NCBI RefSeq assembly: GCF_022354825.1 | Contig: NZ_CP031168.1 | Location: forward strand, 731,001-795,000 | DNA from: Paenibacillus sp. H1-7 | GTDB taxonomy: Bacteria; Bacillota; Bacilli; Paenibacillales; NBRC-103111 | Length of the DNA stretch: 64,000 bases | Reading direction: 5' to 3' | Shown here: in pieces, positions 61,116-64,000 of the stretch | Layout of the letters: each line of letters starts with the position of its first letter | Position numbering within the stretch: the stretch's first letter is position 1 | Program-made: the position numbers and the translations under genes | Notes under the pieces: model-generated | Databases searched by the model: none | What the model saw: the letters and a program-made list of their open reading frames with translations, nothing else | What the model was told of the DNA's origin: nothing

Positions 61116-61195
61116 CGCGATTCCTCCTCACCTGGACTTGCGTCCTCTATACGAACCAGTATTCCCTTATTTCATCCATTGCACACGTGGATGAA

Positions 61196-61225
61196 TGAAT
61201 CCGTGGCGGGACATGCTACATATAA
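61196..61225 (+). promoter_or_regulatory. Possible forespore (sigma F/G-type) promoter
   Basis: TGAATC (61196-61201), 17 nt, CATATAA (61219-61225) resembles the sigma G pattern (TGAATA / CATACTA, recalled from memory). It lies about 75 nt upstream of the next start and fits the sspH context. Confidence 0.4.
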
Positions 61226-61299
61226 ACCGGGACGCGGTGAGCTGAATGGGTCTTGGCCGGCAGCAGCAATCGTCCAATAAAAAAGGAGGAGTCCAAGCA

Positions 61300-61551
61300 A
61301 TGGAGAACGAACGTTCGCAATCAAACGAAACAGGCGAACAAGTGCAAAACGAAGGAGCCGTCAGTGCGTCTGCGGCAGCGGCTCAGGAGGCAGGCGATGC
61401 TCTCCATCAAGGACGTCAGGACTATTTTATGGACATTGACCGGATGGTCAACGAAGGCTTGGGAGGCGGCATAGTCAGTCTGAATAACGGCTTGATTGAG
61501 GAGTCGACTACGGATACGATGGATCATCCGGAATCGGTTTTGGAACCGTAG
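61300..61551 (+). CDS. Small hypothetical protein, possibly forespore-expressed
   Basis: This 83-aa acidic, Ala- and Gln-rich soluble protein has no TM segment. It ends in DTMDHPESVLEP, and the centre reads YFMDIDRMVNEGLGGGIVSLNN. No family is recognised. It has a strong AAAGGAGGA site before ATG 61300. It is followed after 66 bp by sspH on the same strand and preceded by a sigma G-like promoter. I infer a spore-related role from context only. Confidence 0.65.
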   Translation: MENERSQSNETGEQVQNEGAVSASAAAAQEAGDALHQGRQDYFMDIDRMVNEGLGGGIVSLNNGLIEESTTDTMDHPESVLEP

Positions 61552-61617
61552 CAGCGAAAAAGCAGACATGGGCAACGATGAGATCCGACGATTTCGTAAC
61601 CGGGAGGTGATGGGGAA

Positions 61618-61800
61618 ATGAAATTGTACCGCGCTCAGGAAATTTTGCAGTCGGAAGCGAAGATTGATGTGGAGCTGAAAGGTGTACCCGTCTGGATTGA
61701 CAGTGTGGATGCCGACAAGGAGACGGCCAAGGTGCACGTCGAGCATCAGCCTGCAGATTCGCGGGTCGTGCCTGTTAAGGAGCTGCAAGAGATACAATAA
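61618..61800 (+). CDS. sspH: H-type small acid-soluble spore protein
   Basis: This 60-aa protein is packed into the spore core of endospore formers. It matches the SspH family in length and pattern: RAQEILQSEAKIDVELKGVPVWI near the start and the ending VVPVKELQEI, with DADKETAKVHVE in the centre. ATG 61618 follows GGGAGGTGATGGGG with close spacing. It is downstream of a small putative spore gene and is followed by a terminator. Its presence is strong evidence that the host forms spores. Confidence 0.9.
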   Translation: MKLYRAQEILQSEAKIDVELKGVPVWIDSVDADKETAKVHVEHQPADSRVVPVKELQEIQ

Positions 61801-61809
61801 GCAATTCAC

Positions 61810-61852
61810 GCCCTATGTTTAAGCTGCTGCAGCTTGAAGATAGGGCTTTTTT
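61810..61852 (+). terminator. Terminator after sspH
   Basis: GCCCTAT (61810-61816) with ATAGGGC (61840-61846), an inner AAGCTG/CAGCTT stem, followed by TTTTTT. Confidence 0.85.
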
Positions 61853-61912
61853 CTGCGAAAACTCGTTCCGATCCGCATGTCAGGGGCAAGGCCTGCCTGC
61901 CTGAAACGCTTA

Positions 61913-61941
61913 TTGCTACGCATGGAGCAGAGGGCTATAAT
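61913..61941 (+). promoter_or_regulatory. Sigma-A promoter of thiL-tsaE-tsaB
   Basis: TTGCTA (61913-61918), 17 nt, TATAAT (61936-61941). It lies inside the upstream part of the thiL open frame, so translation must start further down, at TTG 61973. Confidence 0.7.
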
Positions 61942-61972
61942 AGGGACAATACATTACGGAGGCGGTATCGGA

Positions 61973-63004
61973 TTGAGTTCTTTGGATGAATTTGCGTTAA
62001 TTCGAAGATTGACGGAAGGAAAGCAGTCCGCCGCTTTTCAGCAGGCGAGCGGGGTCGTTACCGGGATCGGCGACGATGCGGCGGTAGCGGAGCTTGCCCC
62101 GGATAGTCAATTGGTGATGACTTGCGATACGATGACCGAGGAGATCCACTTCAAGGCGGTCACGATGCGCGATCAGGATATCGGATATAAAGCAATGGCG
62201 GCGTCCGTGAGCGATATTGCCGCCATGGGGGCCGTGCCGCGGTATGCGCTTGTCTCGATCAGCATTCCGAAAGGGACGCCGCAGGACAAGCTGGATGCCG
62301 TATATCACGGCTTGTTCGAGTGCGCGAACCGTTGGGGCGTCGTCATCGTCGGCGGTGATACAACATCGGCCATCGGCGGGTTGACGGTGTCGGTTACCGT
62401 CATCGGAGAAGTGGAAGCGGGCAAAGCGCTGCTTCGCTCGGCGGCAAGGACAGGCGATGTGCTGTTCGCCACCGGGATGCTGGGGCGCTCGGCAGCCGGA
62501 CTTGAGCTGCTGCTGGATAAACATATCCCGTCCGATCAATGGGAGGAGCATTCCTTTGACGATGCGCAGCGGACGTTGATACGAGCTCACTGCCGGCCGG
62601 AGCCGCAGGTAGAGGCGGGGCAGCTGCTTCAGCGCTCCGGGATGTGCCATGCCCTGAATGATGTAAGTGACGGCTTAGCGAGCGAGGCTTGGGAAATTGC
62701 CGAAGCTTCCGGCGTAGGCATTGATTTGATAGAGGACCGCATTCCGATTGCGGAAGAGCTGCTGGCCCAAGCATTGAAGGCGGAGAAAGATCCTCTGCAT
62801 TACATTTTGTACGGCGGAGAGGACTACCAGCTGGTGGGTACCGTTCAAGCGGAGCATGCCATCACCCTGCAGATGATGTTTAAGGAAGCGGGGCTCGAGC
62901 TGTACCTCATCGGCTATGTCAATTCGGAGACGAAGGGCGTCCGCCTCGTCCAAAGCAGCGGCAATGCGGTGCCGATAGAGAAAAAAGGCTACAATCATTT
63001 TTGA
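61973..63004 (+). CDS. thiL: Thiamine-monophosphate kinase
   Basis: This 343-aa enzyme phosphorylates thiamine phosphate to thiamine diphosphate. The AIRS-family features are VTGIGDDAAVAEL (Mg-binding Asp pair), CDTMTEEIHF, and GGDTTSAIGGLTVSVTVIGE. NDVSDGLASE near residue 225 and YGGEDYQLVG near 280 are also conserved. I use TTG 61973 because GGAGGCGG precedes it with good spacing, the promoter -10 is at 61936-61941, and the protein then begins as the family does (SSLDEFALI). It is first in a thiL-tsaE-tsaB order conserved in Bacillota. Confidence 0.93.
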   Translation: MSSLDEFALIRRLTEGKQSAAFQQASGVVTGIGDDAAVAELAPDSQLVMTCDTMTEEIHFKAVTMRDQDIGYKAMAASVSDIAAMGAVPRYALVSISIPKGTPQDKLDAVYHGLFECANRWGVVIVGGDTTSAIGGLTVSVTVIGEVEAGKALLRSAARTGDVLFATGMLGRSAAGLELLLDKHIPSDQWEEHSFDDAQRTLIRAHCRPEPQVEAGQLLQRSGMCHALNDVSDGLASEAWEIAEASGVGIDLIEDRIPIAEELLAQALKAEKDPLHYILYGGEDYQLVGTVQAEHAITLQMMFKEAGLELYLIGYVNSETKGVRLVQSSGNAVPIEKKGYNHF

Positions 63005-63020
63005 AAGGAGGGGTCCTGCA

Positions 63021-63506
63021 ATGAGTGAGCCTGCTTCTTATGTATACAAGGCAGACAACCTCGACCAGACAGCGATGCTGGCCGCACGTCTTGCATCCTG
63101 TTTTCAGGCCGGAACGGTCATAACGCTGGACGGCGATTTGGGAGCGGGAAAGACATCGTTCTCCCAGGCGGTCGCCAAAGCCATCGGGGTGAAGGAAATC
63201 GTGAACAGCCCGACATTTACTATTATTAAAGAGTATGAAGGGGAGGTATTCCCTTTCTATCATATGGACGTATACAGGCTGTCGCAGGAGGAAGCGGACG
63301 ACCTTGGTCTCGACGACTACTTCTATGGGGAAGGCGTTACGTTAATCGAGTGGGCCTCTTTGATCGAGGATTTGCTGCCTCCCGACAGGCTGTCGATCAC
63401 CATCGAGCACACAGGGGATACCGGCAGGAGGTTTAAGCTGACTCCGCTGGGCAATCCTTATGAACAATGGTGCAAAGAATTAAAGGAGAACGGAATCGTA
63501 TTATGA
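63021..63506 (+). CDS. tsaE: tRNA threonylcarbamoyladenosine biosynthesis ATPase TsaE
   Basis: This 161-aa P-loop ATPase takes part in t6A modification at tRNA position 37, working with TsaB and TsaD. The Walker A motif is GDLGAGKTSF near residue 38, then NSPTFTIIKEY and FYHMDVYRL, both family marks. ATG 63021 follows GAAAGGAGG. Its stop overlaps the tsaB start (ATGA), so the two are translationally coupled. Length is as expected for the family. Confidence 0.95.
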   Translation: MSEPASYVYKADNLDQTAMLAARLASCFQAGTVITLDGDLGAGKTSFSQAVAKAIGVKEIVNSPTFTIIKEYEGEVFPFYHMDVYRLSQEEADDLGLDDYFYGEGVTLIEWASLIEDLLPPDRLSITIEHTGDTGRRFKLTPLGNPYEQWCKELKENGIVL

Positions 63507-64000
63507 ACAGTGACAATAACAAATTTACAGGAAGCCTGCTGGCCGTCGATACGTCCACCAGCTCCATGTCCATAGCTTTGGCCAAAGGGAAGGTGCTTGT
63601 TGACGAGCTTACCTCCAAAGCGGAACGAAATCATTCCATCCATTTGATACCTCATATTCAGCAGCTGCTAGCGTCGGCAAGCCTTCGTGCCAAGGAGCTT
63701 GATGCCTTCGCTGTCGGCGTTGGCCCGGGTTCTTATACCGGAGTCCGAATTGGAGTGACGGTCGGCAAAACGTTTGCGTGGACGCACGGCATGTCGCTTA
63801 TCGGAGTATCCAGCCTGGAAGCGATGGCTTTGGGCGGTATGGAGGCTTATTTTGTTTCGACTAAGGGGCAGGCTGATCATGAAAATAACGGCTTGCCGTT
63901 CAAGGAGTTTTCCGCTCTTGACCGGGTGTGCCAAACAGACGGAACGAGCTGGGTTGTGCCTATGATTGAAGCGCGGAGAGGACAGGCTTTCACCGCTTTG
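63503..64000 (+). CDS. tsaB: TsaB, tRNA t6A biosynthesis (3' end cut by the window)
   Basis: At least 166 codons run to the window edge without a stop. The protein is the inactive ASKHA-fold partner of TsaD. The N-terminus SLLAVDTSTSSMSIALA and the glycine motif GPGSYTGVRIG are diagnostic. A ~20-residue acidic/polar stretch near residue 115-135 (STKGQADHENNG) looks like a local insertion. The ATG overlaps the tsaE stop by 4 bp. tsaD probably follows beyond the edge. Confidence 0.93.
   Translation, partial: MNSDNNKFTGSLLAVDTSTSSMSIALAKGKVLVDELTSKAERNHSIHLIPHIQQLLASASLRAKELDAFAVGVGPGSYTGVRIGVTVGKTFAWTHGMSLIGVSSLEAMALGGMEAYFVSTKGQADHENNGLPFKEFSALDRVCQTDGTSWVVPMIEARRGQAFTAL

Noticed and set aside
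61877..61972. Longer thiL start upstream
   Set aside because: A near-consensus promoter (TATAAT 61936-61941) lies inside this stretch, so it is not transcribed from that promoter; no ribosome-binding site.

Overview
The window looks like a chromosomal segment from an endospore-forming Bacillota, most likely Paenibacillaceae. The evidence is GC-rich coding DNA with Bacillus-type ribosome-binding sites (AAGGAGG), a four-gene GerA-type germinant receptor operon, an H-type small acid-soluble spore protein, a bacillithiol transferase, a SinI/SinR pair and sigma-A-type promoters. I see no rRNA, tRNA, CRISPR array, insertion sequence or prophage. This taxonomic call is inference from gene content.

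Layout. 0-12.8 kb: a partial 3' end of a gene, bstA, an FAD oxidoreductase, a Gfo/Idh/MocA oxidoreductase, a decayed GyrI-like remnant, an MHYT-GGDEF-EAL c-di-GMP enzyme, a CsoR-type repressor, a MATE pump divergent from an AraC regulator, a YvyF-like zinc-ribbon protein, TerC, a DUF1905/YdeI protein, and a polysaccharide deacetylase with a membrane partner. 12.9-23.1 kb: thymidine kinase behind a PAS histidine kinase whose phosphoacceptor His is Tyr, a second Gfo/Idh protein, and the gltB-gltD glutamate synthase pair. 23.1-24.6 kb: about 1.4 kb without genes, holding a four-copy dispersed repeat and a long minisatellite (18-nt monomers, 35-nt dimers).

25.1-40.8 kb is the most interesting part, a probable matrix-polysaccharide island. 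sinI (56 aa) and sinR converge on an operon that reads glmS, HEAT-repeat membrane protein, processive GT2 synthase, degenerate response regulator, membrane-anchored GH-A-like protein. Divergent from glmS is a second operon: a UbiA-type polyprenyl-phosphate phosphoribosyltransferase, an SMR/ArnE-like flippase, a divergent PAP2 phosphatase, a GT-C-like membrane protein, and a paralogue of the GH-A-like protein. The shared glmS/ubiA intergenic region carries two dyads matching the B. subtilis SinR operator (GTTCTYT inverted), one over the -35 of the ubiA promoter. I infer a SinR-controlled system that makes an amino-sugar polysaccharide and adds sugars, possibly pentofuranose, from a lipid carrier.

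41-54.9 kb: a hypothetical protein, an SgrR-like regulator, an unknown protein with a DUF4173 membrane protein, a winged-helix regulator with a clear self-operator, an HAD hydrolase, a bactofilin with an M23 peptidase, the ger operon (A-C-D-B order) and cardiolipin synthase. 55-61.1 kb: non-homologous end-joining genes in pieces (LigD polymerase, ATP ligase, Ku) interleaved with gamma-glutamyltransferase, an Lrp regulator and a single short CHR transporter. 61.2-64 kb: a probable forespore gene, sspH, then thiL-tsaE-tsaB, the last cut by the window end.
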